Shown here: positions 51,780 through 61,500 of the stretch, piece by piece
How the letters are laid out: each line of letters opens with the position of its first letter
Numbering within the stretch: the first letter of the stretch is position 1
Source of the DNA: CALHVX01 sp039198065
GTDB lineage: Bacteria; Pseudomonadota; Gammaproteobacteria; Pseudomonadales; Azotimanducaceae
Reading direction: 5' to 3'
NCBI GenBank assembly: GCA_039198065.1
Contig: JBCCTU010000001.1
Location: 248,001-312,000, forward strand
DNA: 64,000 nt
Program-made: the position numbers and the translations under genes
Notes under the pieces: model-generated
What the model saw: only the letters and a program-made list of their open reading frames with translations
Databases searched by the model: none
Told to the model about the DNA's origin: nothing

Positions 51780-53063
51780 TCAGAGCAGCTTGTCGAGCAG
51801 CTTTGGTATGCGGGTTTTCAACTGAAAAAAGCCTTTGCGGCAATGGGGCCAGGCCAGGGCGTCGTAGTGTCGGCGCACGCAGCGTACGGCTGCGCAGGAT
51901 TCGATGGTGTCACGCACTGGCCCGACCGGGGGATAAGCGGTGTAAACGGCCCCGTCGGCCCCCTGCGCCAGCTCGACCAGCTCCGCCGCAGACACCGTGC
52001 GAATCGGCGCCGAGCTAACGGTGGTCAGACGGTTCCTGACGTCATCCAGGGCAGCACGAATACCCGCCGCCACGGGATCGGCCACCGACGTTCCCGTATC
52101 TCGCAGATTCAGCACGAGGACTTCGCTGACCCGCTCCTGCTGCATAGCGTCGGCAAAGCCAACGAGACTTTCCGGATGTAGGTCGTCTTCGTGGATCAAC
52201 CAACGCAGCTGTTTTCCGCCCGGCTCACTAGCCGTAAGGGCGCTCAGGATGTCGGCTTCCTCGATCACCACCAGGCCCGCCCCAGGGGTTGCCGGTGCGG
52301 GCAGCTCATCGGCGGGCAAGGGGTCTGCTGTTTCATCTAATCCAACCACCGGCGCGAAGCGACCGCCCGTGTAGCGGTCGATGTTGTTGGCGCGCGCGAG
52401 GTAGTGCTTGCCTTGGGTATGCAGGCCGGCAACCCAGCGCCAGGACAAGGTGTTCGATGCTGGGTCGCCGTCGAGCAGGTGTGTCATGAAAAAGTCAGCA
52501 CCGAGCTCCCAGGGCAAGCGGAGCGTAAAGATCCAGATGCTCGCAAACCACATGCGGGCGTGGTTGTGCAGATAATTTGTGCGCGTCAGTTCGTTCGCCC
52601 AGCAGTCAAATGCCTCAATGCCCGTCTCGCCGAGGACCGCACTCTGGTAGTGGGCCATGGCCGCTGCATTGTCGTTGAGGCGTGCGACGTGCTGGCCGAG
52701 GTGTTCCCGGTAGCGGTTCCAGATCTCGGGTCGATGTTCGAGCCATCCTTTGAAGTACGTCCGCCAGAACACTTCTTGGACGAACTTCTCAGCGCTGCTC
52801 ATACTGTGGTGACCGAGGACGGTACGCAGTACATCGAGCTCTGTAATCAGTCGATAGCGTAGAAACGGGCTTAACCCGGAGACGTTCGAGCGTTGTGCAT
52901 CGCCAAGGTCAAAGTTTCGATCGCGCGCGTAGGCGCGTCCGGCACGGGGCAGGAAATCCACGAGCTGTGCGGTGGCCGCACTGTGGCTTAGCGGTTCCTG
53001 GTGTCGGTGAAATCCGGCGGACTCAACGGCTGCGGTGGTGCTGGGGAACAGTGATTCTTGCAT
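51780..53063 (-). CDS. Photolyase/cryptochrome FAD-binding-domain protein with the alpha/beta domain at the C-terminus
   Basis: 427 residues. Positions about 35-250 match the FAD-binding catalytic half of photolyases: SGLSPFLRYRLITELDV, EVFWRTYFKGWLEHRPEIW, HNHARMWFASIWIFTLRLPW and the FAD loop GDPASNTLSWRWVAGLHTQGK. The usual N-terminal alpha/beta domain is missing in front. Residues about 275-425 look Rossmann-like (GLVVIEEADIL, AVYTAYPPVGPVRD), ending in AWPHCRKGFFQLK. Order is therefore inverted relative to standard photolyases. ATG 53063 was chosen; an in-frame GTG lies at 53081. DNA repair or blue-light sensing are both possible. Confidence 0.8.
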   Translation of the reverse strand: MQESLFPSTTAAVESAGFHRHQEPLSHSAATAQLVDFLPRAGRAYARDRNFDLGDAQRSNVSGLSPFLRYRLITELDVLRTVLGHHSMSSAEKFVQEVFWRTYFKGWLEHRPEIWNRYREHLGQHVARLNDNAAAMAHYQSAVLGETGIEAFDCWANELTRTNYLHNHARMWFASIWIFTLRLPWELGADFFMTHLLDGDPASNTLSWRWVAGLHTQGKHYLARANNIDRYTGGRFAPVVGLDETADPLPADELPAPATPGAGLVVIEEADILSALTASEPGGKQLRWLIHEDDLHPESLVGFADAMQQERVSEVLVLNLRDTGTSVADPVAAGIRAALDDVRNRLTTVSSAPIRTVSAAELVELAQGADGAVYTAYPPVGPVRDTIESCAAVRCVRRHYDALAWPHCRKGFFQLKTRIPKLLDKLL

Positions 53064-53182
53064 AGCGTCCACGCTAGCCACGGAACCTGCAAAGCGTCGT
53101 CAAGTCGTGTCGAGGAACGGCGCCTTCAATGTACGCGTCCGGCCGCCCGTGCTAGGGTCGCGGCCCGGTGTGAGGAAGAGCT

Positions 53183-53668
53183 ATGAACGTCGACAACATC
53201 GAGTTTCGCTTCGCTGAGCAGCGCGATGAAGCGCAGGTGCTGGCGTTGTTGCCACGGCTGCACGCGTTCCCGGTGCACGAACGCCGCAATCCGAGAGACC
53301 TCTGGGTGCACGATGCAGAGACTGCGAAAAAACTGCTTCACGGCAACGCGCCGGCATCCTTTCTCATCGTTGCCGATGCTTCTCCAAAGGAAGATGAATC
53401 AACGGTTGCTGGCCTCGTGATGGTCACAATGCAGGGCGAGTTCATGAGTCACGAACCCGGCTCGCATCTCGAAGCGTTGGTAGTCGCTGATGGCTATGAG
53501 GGTCTGGGGCTTGGCCGCCGATTAATGGATGGGGGGGAGGCCGAAGCGCGCAAACGTGGCGCCGAGTCCATAACGCTGCATGTCTTCAACAGCAACGAAC
53601 GCGCTGCTGCCCTGTATCGACGGCAGGGTTACGAGTTCGAGATGCAGCGCTGCATCAAGTGGTTCTGA
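53183..53668 (+). CDS. GNAT-family N-acetyltransferase
   Basis: 161 residues with the acetyl-CoA fold: LEALVVADGYEGLGLGRRLMDGGEAEA is motif A with the pyrophosphate-binding GLGLGRRL, and VFNSNERAAALYRRQGYEFE is the C-terminal part with Asn and Tyr typical of the family. ATG 53183 follows GAGGAAGAG. It diverges from the photolyase-like gene and is convergent with the M48/TerB gene. Acceptor unknown. Confidence 0.88.
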   Translation: MNVDNIEFRFAEQRDEAQVLALLPRLHAFPVHERRNPRDLWVHDAETAKKLLHGNAPASFLIVADASPKEDESTVAGLVMVTMQGEFMSHEPGSHLEALVVADGYEGLGLGRRLMDGGEAEARKRGAESITLHVFNSNERAAALYRRQGYEFEMQRCIKWF

Positions 53669-53669
53669 A

Positions 53670-54902
53670 CTAGTCCGGATCCAGCTCTGCACAGAGGTTC
53701 TGATCGACGAACGCCGGATCGATGCCAAGCTCCGTTGCAATCCGGCGCAGGCGCTCGCGTTCCGGTCGGTTGTCGTGGTCTTCGGCGCGCACGACCAGGC
53801 ATAGATCGCGCAGTACTTGCATGCACTGAGCGTCGCTTGCGTCTTCGCGGACGGCCTTGATCCTGCCTGGGAGTTCTCGCTCCAATTTGGAAATATCGAG
53901 GTTGTCGCTGAACGAGTCGTCGCCAAAGAATTTCTCGAACACGGCAATTTCGGCGTCGCTTAGCTTACCGTCGGCGTTGGCCACTACCAGTGCACCGGCG
54001 AACAGTAAGCGCCGCATGTTCTCCGCAACTCGCGTTCGACCCTCCATGTAGCTCGGCTCCATGAGCGCCATGAGCGTTTGAACCCCAACCTCGAGCTCAT
54101 CGATGCTCGTGCCGTCGGGCACTGCGAGCGTTGAGCGGCTGTAGAGTTGCAGAGCTTTAACGCGCAGCGGGCTGAAGGGATGGGTTGAGAACCAATCGGC
54201 TTTCGGTTGGGCGGTCGTCGCATTCGCGGTCTCAGAATCGAGCACCTGCATTTCATCCACCTGGGCGAGAAAGTCGTCGAGCGAAAAGCGGATCGTTTTT
54301 CCAGTCAGACCCGAGGCGAGCTTGAACAGGGCGCTCGAGACGCTTTCGATGTCTTGGGCGCAATGTGCTCCAGCCCGATCGGCTGAAATCTCCGCGTAGC
54401 GGGACCAGGCGAACAGCGACAGCGCCAGGCGCGGACTGGCCTGCGGCTTACCATTCAGGAGGTAGCCAATGGGTATGTCGTGATGGCGGTATACATGGTG
54501 TCCCAGCTCGTGACCAACAACGAACTTGAGCTCGTTCTCCGTGAAGCCTTCCAGAAGACTCGATGAGAACATAACGTGTAGCCGGCCGCTCTCGGGCTTG
54601 AAGCACATGGCGTTGAACTGCGGGCTGGCAAAGGAGTAAAGGTCCAGGGGCGTTTCCATGTTCAACTTGTCGATGCAGTTCCGCGCCATGGCATGCAGGT
54701 CCGGCGCCATCCGCTCGCTGAGTCGCACCGATGTTGCAAGCAGTCGCCGGCGGATGCTGTAGGGATTGTCTTCTTCCAGCTTGGCAATCTGCTCGTTTAC
54801 ACGAATGACGGACTGCTCTTTCAGCAGCGTCTCCGCCATGCTGAGATCGTTCCGGCAGCGCAGATCGGCTGCCGTGAGTCGGTTTGGATACGCTGTGGAC
54901 AC
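53670..54902 (-). CDS. M48-type metallopeptidase fused to a TerB-like domain
   Basis: 410 residues from GTG 54902; ATG 54839 would lose 21 residues. The N-terminal half is a soluble M48 protease: ELKFVVGHELGHHVYRHHD with HExxH, and RYAEISADRAGAHCA as the third-ligand region, followed by ADWFSTHPFSPLRVKALQLY. The C-terminal part (about 280-400, RRLLFAGALVVANADGKLSDAEIAVFEKFFGDD, split here at the TerB hallmark ADGKLSDAE) is TerB-like. No membrane helix is seen. It starts 20 bases after the YheT-like gene, likely the same operon. The role is unknown; TerB domains are linked to stress and tellurite systems. Confidence 0.8.
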   Translation of the reverse strand: MSTAYPNRLTAADLRCRNDLSMAETLLKEQSVIRVNEQIAKLEEDNPYSIRRRLLATSVRLSERMAPDLHAMARNCIDKLNMETPLDLYSFASPQFNAMCFKPESGRLHVMFSSSLLEGFTENELKFVVGHELGHHVYRHHDIPIGYLLNGKPQASPRLALSLFAWSRYAEISADRAGAHCAQDIESVSSALFKLASGLTGKTIRFSLDDFLAQVDEMQVLDSETANATTAQPKADWFSTHPFSPLRVKALQLYSRSTLAVPDGTSIDELEVGVQTLMALMEPSYMEGRTRVAENMRRLLFAGALVVANADGKLSDAEIAVFEKFFGDDSFSDNLDISKLERELPGRIKAVREDASDAQCMQVLRDLCLVVRAEDHDNRPERERLRRIATELGIDPAFVDQNLCAELDPD

Positions 54903-54921
54903 AGTAGTATTCTCGTTCGGT

Positions 54922-56025
54922 TCAAGGAGCAGAAAGCAAGGAATCAGCCGCGTTTGTGGATGAGTGGCTGGCTCTTGGGGCGCTCTTGCGGTCGCTGCGA
55001 ATCTCGCGGTTGAAGAATGCAGTGCTGAACGGAGATACGAAAGAGCTGAGGCGATAGCTGTCAAGGAAAGCGCAGTGACCGCCGTAGTTCTCTACGCGAA
55101 TCCCTACCGCTGGCGGTGGTGTCAGCAGCTGGATCGGCTCGACGGCAACGACGGGATCATCGACCGCCGCCAGAATCATCGTTGGCCGCGCTATTTCGTT
55201 GAGCGTTGCGTCGGTGATGGTGTAACTCTGGTAGTACTCGTCCGCACTGGCATAAGGTGTGTGGTCTTCAACGAACCGCTCAGTCAAGCGTACTACGGAG
55301 CGCTCTGCAAACAGGCTCTGCTGAGGATCGCTGAACCGGTAGCGTGCGGGAAACGCCAGTTCTTTCTCGCGCATGGCGCGATGCCACTTCTTTACGAACC
55401 ACCAGCTGTAGCCAGCCCAACCCGCGTCGAGCTGCACTGCGGCGGGAGCCGGGTCGATTACCGGGCACACGGCAAGACCCGCTGCGAGAGCGGTGGACAG
55501 CTGGGGATGGGCCAGGGCTCGGAGGGTAAAGTTCCCGCCCAGGGAGTAGCCCATGAGGCCAGCCCCGTGGGCGCCGAACCGCGCACAGAGCTCGTTACAG
55601 GCTGCTACTACTTCGTCTATGCGCCCGGAATGGAACATGTCTTCATTGAGATGAGCACTACCGCCGTGATCGCGAAGCAGCAGCCGCGCAACCCGATAAC
55701 CGGCGTCTTGGAACGCGGCAGCGGATCGGGCCATGTAGGGTGAATCCGCGGCGCCAAGCCAACCGTGGATCAGGATCATCAGCGGCGCGTCGATGGGCGA
55801 TCGGTCCACACACGCAAGCAGTCGCTCCGGTCCGTTCGTGAGGCTGGCGGGCAGGATCAGCGTTTCCGTGCCCGGTATGTCGGCGGCGGCCTTGTGCTTG
55901 CCGAGATTTTTCACGATCCGGCTCGACAGCACGGTCTGCACGTGCGGCGAACGCAGCAACCGTGGCGGTTGATAGGAAAGCTCCGGTAACAGGTCGAGGC
56001 CAGAATTAGATGCAGCAGTAGTCAC
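54922..56025 (-). CDS. Alpha/beta hydrolase, YheT/COG0429 family
   Basis: 367 residues. YQPPRLLRSPHVQTVLSS is the characteristic start, then LMILIHGWLGAADSPYM with the oxyanion region, the nucleophile elbow GYSLGG, the acid in MILAAVDDPVV and the His in YGGHCAFLDS. YheT relatives are esterase-like proteins of ill-defined substrate. The GTG start at 56025 has a weak ribosome binding site. The C-terminal 25 residues are Ser/Arg-rich. Confidence 0.88.
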   Translation of the reverse strand: MTTAASNSGLDLLPELSYQPPRLLRSPHVQTVLSSRIVKNLGKHKAAADIPGTETLILPASLTNGPERLLACVDRSPIDAPLMILIHGWLGAADSPYMARSAAAFQDAGYRVARLLLRDHGGSAHLNEDMFHSGRIDEVVAACNELCARFGAHGAGLMGYSLGGNFTLRALAHPQLSTALAAGLAVCPVIDPAPAAVQLDAGWAGYSWWFVKKWHRAMREKELAFPARYRFSDPQQSLFAERSVVRLTERFVEDHTPYASADEYYQSYTITDATLNEIARPTMILAAVDDPVVAVEPIQLLTPPPAVGIRVENYGGHCAFLDSYRLSSFVSPFSTAFFNREIRSDRKSAPRASHSSTNAADSLLSAP

Positions 56026-56115
56026 GGTGGTTCGGTATCTGTCGGCGGCTGAGTTTGATTTTGGACTGTAGCGCGATCGTCGTGGTCGCGCCGCGAGCGA
56101 AGCGGTGGGGGGTGG

Positions 56116-56919
56116 TCAGTCGGATGCCAGCGACTTCAGCATGCGCTTGAGCGCGAAGTGGCGATAGCTCTCGAGCATCAGATTTTCTATCAAGGACCAC
56201 CGCGGCTGATGTGAGGCATCAATGCTGATCCATCCATTGTGGCCTGTATAGGGTGGGATATGGATGTCGCTTGCTCCCTGATACAGCGGTTGATTCTCGA
56301 CCCCAACCCAGAAAGAAAAATACAGTCGCCGCTTGCGCCCGTAGGCGGTGGCGAACGTTTTCTTGCCGGCGCGCCACACCGGATCACCGAAGCGGCGGTC
56401 TTCGGTGACCTCGGGCAGCGACAGGCAATGGGTTCGCAGCTGGGCTACGGCGCTTTGAAAATCCGGCGCCGTGACGGGGTCAAAGTCCAACGGGTCAATG
56501 GCGGCGTTTGGTGGATCGACGGACGGGACCACAAGGTCCGAAGCCGTGGCGTCCGGGGCGACGGTCGCGTAAGCCGTCAGCACACGTTCGATGAGTGTCG
56601 ACCAGCGCAGGCCAGTCGTAAGGTTTACGCCGAGCCAACCCTTGCCGCCAACGTAGGCGGGACGAAAATAGTGCTCCGGTTCGTTTTCTATATAGAAGGT
56701 CTGCGCGCCTTCGGGCATGCGCAGCCAGAGCGCAATCCGACCGTCACCGTGGTGATTGACCGCGTGGGTTGCGAACGTCTTTCCCCGAGTTCGGAAATCC
56801 GGGCTGCCGTGAGCTTCGACTTCCTCGACGTCCGGTAGCGCCCGCATGAGTTCGCGCACAGCCATGGTCGGATCTCGGGTTTTGCTCGCGCTTAGGCGAG
56901 TGGACGTGTTGCTCGGCAT
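56116..56919 (-). CDS. Tandem MmcQ/YjbR-domain protein
   Basis: 267 residues with two copies of the YjbR (CyaY-like DNA-binding) fold. Copy 1 (about 20-120) has LPDVEEVEAHGSPDFRTRGKTFATH and YVGGKGWLGVNL; copy 2 (about 160-255) has LPEVTEDRRFGDPVWRAGKKTFATAYG and YTGHNGWISIDA. Single-domain members are common; a duplicated one is less so. Start ATG 56919 is tentative; ATG 56865 would begin close to the first domain. Function unknown. Confidence 0.82.
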   Translation of the reverse strand: MPSNTSTRLSASKTRDPTMAVRELMRALPDVEEVEAHGSPDFRTRGKTFATHAVNHHGDGRIALWLRMPEGAQTFYIENEPEHYFRPAYVGGKGWLGVNLTTGLRWSTLIERVLTAYATVAPDATASDLVVPSVDPPNAAIDPLDFDPVTAPDFQSAVAQLRTHCLSLPEVTEDRRFGDPVWRAGKKTFATAYGRKRRLYFSFWVGVENQPLYQGASDIHIPPYTGHNGWISIDASHQPRWSLIENLMLESYRHFALKRMLKSLASD

Positions 56920-57070
56920 CGTAGCGCGTGGTGCGGGGCTTCTCTGCGACGTTGGCGGAGCATGCCTCATCGAAGCTGGTCGCGCTTTGTTTTCTGATCC
57001 TGGCGTGTCCCGATCTGGTACGTTTCAGTTTTGAATCCGCAGCGACACAGCAGGTAAGCCCCGGAAACTC

Positions 57071-57727
57071 GTGGATCGCGATGAAGACAGCAGCAAGGAA
57101 CCTGTAGCGCAGACGAAGGGATCCGATTCCCGCGCTACTGAGGCCGCAGTTGACGATGATCTGGTAGACGCGGAGCTGGCGCGTGCCGTTGAAGCGGGCA
57201 GCGCAGACGCAGAAGCGCGCTTTGCGGCGCGGTTTTTACCGACGCTGGTTTTCTACCTTCGCAGGCGCCGCGATGTACGAGACGATGAGGTTGATGATCT
57301 GGCCCAGGAAACCCTGGTGTTGACCCTAAAGAAACTGCGGTCCGGGGGCCTCGATCGACCGGAACGACTGGGAGCGTTCGTTCGCCATACGGCGGTGAAC
57401 CTGCTTATTGCGGCTAGACGAAAGACTAAGCGTCAGCAGGCGCTGCTCGAGTTCGGTCAGGATTCGGTGGTGCCGTCGGAGCCCGACGATCTTGCTACCG
57501 GGATGCTCCTCCGAGCGCGGGTTGACGCCGTTCGGGCCGCGATCGAAAGCCTGCCGACGCAGCGCGATCGGGACATCCTGCGGGCCTACTACGTCCAGGA
57601 GCTGGATAAGCCCGTCATCTGCGACCTCCTCGGAATCGACGCACGCCACTTCGATCGAGTGATCTCCCGCGCACGATCCCGGTTTCGGCTGGCGTGGCAG
57701 GCGACCGATAAAGATACGAAATGGTGA
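57071..57727 (+). CDS. ECF-type RNA polymerase sigma factor
   Basis: 218 residues with region 2 (FLPTLVFYLRRRRDVRDDEVDDLAQETLVLTLKKL, the DDLAQET helix contacting core polymerase) and region 4 (about 150-205, AIESLPTQRDRDILRAYYVQELDKPVICDLLG with a helix-turn-helix). The N-terminal 40 residues are acidic. The GTG start at 57071 has GGAA upstream. It is first in a plus-strand unit with a single-pass anti-sigma candidate and a CHAT protease. It probably directs their transcription, but no promoter match was seen. Confidence 0.92.
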   Translation: MDRDEDSSKEPVAQTKGSDSRATEAAVDDDLVDAELARAVEAGSADAEARFAARFLPTLVFYLRRRRDVRDDEVDDLAQETLVLTLKKLRSGGLDRPERLGAFVRHTAVNLLIAARRKTKRQQALLEFGQDSVVPSEPDDLATGMLLRARVDAVRAAIESLPTQRDRDILRAYYVQELDKPVICDLLGIDARHFDRVISRARSRFRLAWQATDKDTKW

Positions 57728-57832
57728 CAAGGTTCACGGGCGGCCCTGAGAGGATGTCGGTCAAGGGGACACTTATGAGGCGAGCGCGCAGGGACGGATC
57801 CCGCGCGGCGCAAGCGAGCGGAGAGGCTGAGC

Positions 57833-58543
57833 ATGACGAGCGAGCGGGACCCGGTGCCCTTCGAACCGCCAGCGGAGCTGGAACCAGCAGAGGCCGAGGG
57901 CTTAATTGGCGCGTATTCGCGCGGCGAGTTGCGCGCGGCACCGCTCGAGCGTTTCGAGAACTTTCTGTTCGAAAACCCGCACTTCATGGCCCGAATCGAG
58001 GAGTTCGAAGCGGTCAAGGCGGCGCTCAACACGAGCGGATCGGTAGCGGTCCCTTCGCCGCCCCGGTTCGTTACACCGGTGGCGTTGGCCGCGAGTCTGG
58101 CGCTCGCCTGTTCTGTAGCGCTCAATGCCTGGCTGCTGTACTCCTCCCGAATGTTGGCGCAGGACTCCGTTGGTCGTGCGATCGTTGGCGAGGTGCGCTT
58201 CGACGTCCGCAGTACGCGAGCACTACGCTACCCCTTACCCGAGGACCGCAACGGTGCACTGGCGCTTGTCGTCAGTGTGGGCGAGGAACCGCTGGCAAAC
58301 TATCGCGCAGAGCTTCGCGGTCCCGACGACGTGCGCACCGCGTTTGGTCCGATCACGACGCCAGACGATGCGATCAATCTGCTGCTCGCCGCACCACGCC
58401 TGGGCGACTACACGCTCATCGTCCAGCAGCAGCGTTCTTCCGATGGAGCCTGGATGCCCTTTCGAGAGCTGCGCTTCTCGCTGGTCCCCGCCCCGTCCTT
58501 GCCGTCCTTGCCTTCAGTGCGCCGCTCACCAGCTTCGCCCTAA
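57833..58543 (+). CDS. Single-pass membrane protein, probable anti-sigma factor
   Basis: 236 residues. The N-terminal cytoplasmic part has LIGAYSRGELRAAPLERFENFLFENPHF, the layout of anti-sigma N-domains but without a zinc motif. A helix at about 83-108 (TPVALAASLALACSVALNAWLL) is followed by a periplasmic domain (about 120-220). The last 17 residues (Ser/Pro-rich) overlap the frame of the CHAT gene. ATG 57833 has GGAGAGG at good spacing. It lies 105 bases after the sigma gene. Anti-sigma function rests on topology and position. Confidence 0.7.
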   Translation: MTSERDPVPFEPPAELEPAEAEGLIGAYSRGELRAAPLERFENFLFENPHFMARIEEFEAVKAALNTSGSVAVPSPPRFVTPVALAASLALACSVALNAWLLYSSRMLAQDSVGRAIVGEVRFDVRSTRALRYPLPEDRNGALALVVSVGEEPLANYRAELRGPDDVRTAFGPITTPDDAINLLLAAPRLGDYTLIVQQQRSSDGAWMPFRELRFSLVPAPSLPSLPSVRRSPASP

Positions 58544-61500
58544 CTGCCGTACCGAATACGCTGCCGATCGGTACCGTCGATCTCGCGGGTACGCTGCTGC
58601 CGGGGGCTACGGCACGCTTTCGCCTTGAGGTCGTCCCCGGATGTTCTGAACTGATCCTCGACCAGCGCCTCGGGGATCTGACCCTGGTCATGGACGGGCC
58701 GCACGATCGACCGCGAGGCGGCCTTGCCTGGTCACCCTGGCTGCGGTCTGTGGTCGATGACGCCGAGCTGGAAGGCATGCGCGAGACGCTACGCTTCCAA
58801 GCGGGCTCGGATCCACTGCTCCTCACCGTGCGCTGGCGAGAGGGCAGCGCGCCCGAGGCCCGCTACGGGCTGCGCTACGCGCGCTGTACGGCCGTCGGTG
58901 ACCTCATCGGTGACCGCAGGGCCAGAGCATCACAGAGACGCTTGGCCCGTTGGCACCGACGGCTTGGTGAACAGTCGGTACTGCGCGCCGCCGCTGCGCG
59001 CCTCGAGCTGGCCCAGCTTGGCACGAGCCGGCAGCCGTTGCTCGAGGCGCAAGTGCTGAGTGCGCTTGGGGACTGGCGCGCAGCTAGCCGACGCTATCCA
59101 GAGCCCGCGCCTGGGGCAGACGCTGCGGCGCGACGTGCACTTGCCCTGGCGCATGCCGAAAGCCTGGAGCGCATGGGGGAGCGGGAGGCCGCAGAGCAGC
59201 GGCTGTGCCGCACCGTTGAGCGAGTCCTTGGGGTTTCCTGTTCAGAACTGCTTACGGAGCCGCTCACCGAACAGGTTGAGCGCGGTCTTACGACCGATGA
59301 GTGGTCGGCATCGATGCTCACCCTTGGAAATCGTTTGTTGATTTACCTCATCAACCGTGGCGCGTTCGACGATATTGGCCGGCTCGGCAACCTGCTCGAG
59401 CGGGCGACAGCGACGGTTTCCTGGCCGGCCCAGGCGGAACCGTTACTCAACAACCTCGCCGCCGCGGCCATGTTGGCTGGGGATCCGGCGCAGGCGCTGG
59501 TGCGCTTTGATGAGGTCCTGTCCTTTGCACGGGCGCAAAACAGTTTGGCGGGGCTGGCATCGGCCTACGGAAATCTTGGCTCGGTCTACGATCGTTTGGC
59601 CCGTTATCGCGACGCCGAGTTTGCCTACCGCGCTGCTGCTCGCTACTACCGTGATGCCCGGGATGCGATCGGCGAGGCGCAGATCCTCTGCCGACAGGGT
59701 ATGCAGGCGTACCGGTTGGGCGCGCTCCCGCGGGCCGAGGCCAGTCTTGGCCAGGGCGCAGAGCAGTTGCTCACGCGCAAACAGTACTACCTCGGCGCGC
59801 GCTGTCTCGTAGGCCAGGGTCGGGCCGTGGCCGAACAGGGCGATCACCGGCGAGCGGCCGCTCTGTTCGATCGCGCTCGGCAACAGGCGATTACGGCCGG
59901 AGATCGAGGTACGGAAGCTGAAGCGTTGCTGGGACAGCTCTCCGTTGCCGATCCGGAGCAGACGGTCGCGCTCGACGCAGCACTTGCGGCGTTCGACTTT
60001 GAGCGCGAACTTGCCTTTCTCAAGCCGACGCTGTTGGCAGCCAGGGCGCAACAGGCTCGACGCGGTAATGCACCGGATGAATCGTTGCGTCGGCGTTTCG
60101 ACGAAGCTATTGCTGCCCAGGAACCCCACTCGCTCGCCGCGCTGCGCCTGCGTGTGGAGTACGCCGAGCTGCTGTACCGGCGTGAACGATGGACTGCCCT
60201 CGAAGACGACTTGCCGTCCTTGCGATCGGACGTCGAAGCGTCCGTTGCCGCCGTGACTGCCGGCAACCGGCCGTTCGTTGCCGAGCTGCTTCGGCGAGTT
60301 GCCGACCTTGACAGCCTGCGGTTGCTGCACCGTGCCGAGCGCGCCCCACCCAGAGCGGTGCAAGGCCTGGTTAGGCAAGCGTTGCTGGCCTCAGACACGG
60401 ACAGTACCCGATCGCCTGCGTCGCGCGACCGATTTTCCAGCGCTTCTTTCGAAACGATGGGCAGCAAGCTGGGAGAGCTGATCACGGCGCGGCAACTCAG
60501 CCGCAATCCCGAGCAGCGGCGTGCGTTAACAGCGCAGATCATTGCCGAGCGGACCGCTCTGCTGACCCCTGTCCCGAAATCGGAAGAAAGGGAGGCGAGG
60601 GTAAATACCTCGGCGCAGCGCAAAGTCCCTGACTGGCCGTCGGTGCTTGCGGGCCAGGCCTTGCTTCGCTACCAGGTGTCTTTGCAGGGCATTGGCGTCT
60701 GGGTTGTGACGTCCACCGCGCTGCATCATCAGGTGGTCGCCGAAGGCGACGAGTTGACCGAGCTCATTGCCGCGAGCACCGCGGCGTTAGGCGCTCGCGC
60801 GCCTGTACGGGCGCTGCTCGAATCGCTCGGCGAACGACTCATTGCGCCGCTTCTGCCTCATCTCGAAGGGGTAACAACCCTGCGAATTGCCGCCGACGGC
60901 CCTCTGAATCGCCTGCCCTTCGCGGCGCTCCGGCTTGTCCGGGCCGATGGCGGTAGCGACTACCTGATTGAGCGCTTCGACGTGCAGCCGCTGCTGCGCT
61001 GGAACGATCCGACGATTGCACCACCCGCGCGACCCGCCGCGGCGCTGCTGGTTGCTGCGGCGAGCGGGGAAAGCAGCGGTTTTCCCGCGTTGCCCTACGC
61101 CGCCGATGAGCTTGCGACCATTGATCGCCTGCTGCGAGGGCAGCCCCGGCCGGCGCGTATCCACCGCTTGGAACGTGCCTCGGCAACGCGCTCTGCGGTG
61201 CTCGAGGCGCTGAGGGGTAACGTGGATCTGGTGCATCTTGCTGCTCATGGCGTGTCGGACCCGGATTTTGCGGATCTATCCGGTATTTACTTGGAATCGA
61301 ACAGCCATGGACGCAGTCGGAGTCCCTTTCTTGGCTACACGGAGGTCACGCAGCTCAACCTTACCGCGGAGTTGGTTGTACTGAGTGCCTGTGAGACCTC
61401 CCGCGGTGTCCTGCGCGGCAGCGACGGTCAGCAAGGCCTGGCGCGCGCGTTCGCCGATGCCGGTGCACGTTGGGTGCTGGCGAGCCTATGGGCGGTTGAG

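Noticed and set aside
57775..58449. Use of ATG 57721 or 57775 as the true start of the CHAT protein
   Set aside because: Although 57775 has a good ribosome binding site, the next 225 residues are Arg/Gly/Cys-rich and unlike protein, while the overlapping anti-sigma frame is coherent. Kept open as an alternative in the start-codon finding.
60340..60380. Gly-Leu-Val-Arg in the CHAT protein as a third member of the shared caspase motif
   Set aside because: It lies inside a helical TPR-like repeat and lacks the preceding Arg, so chance similarity is likely.
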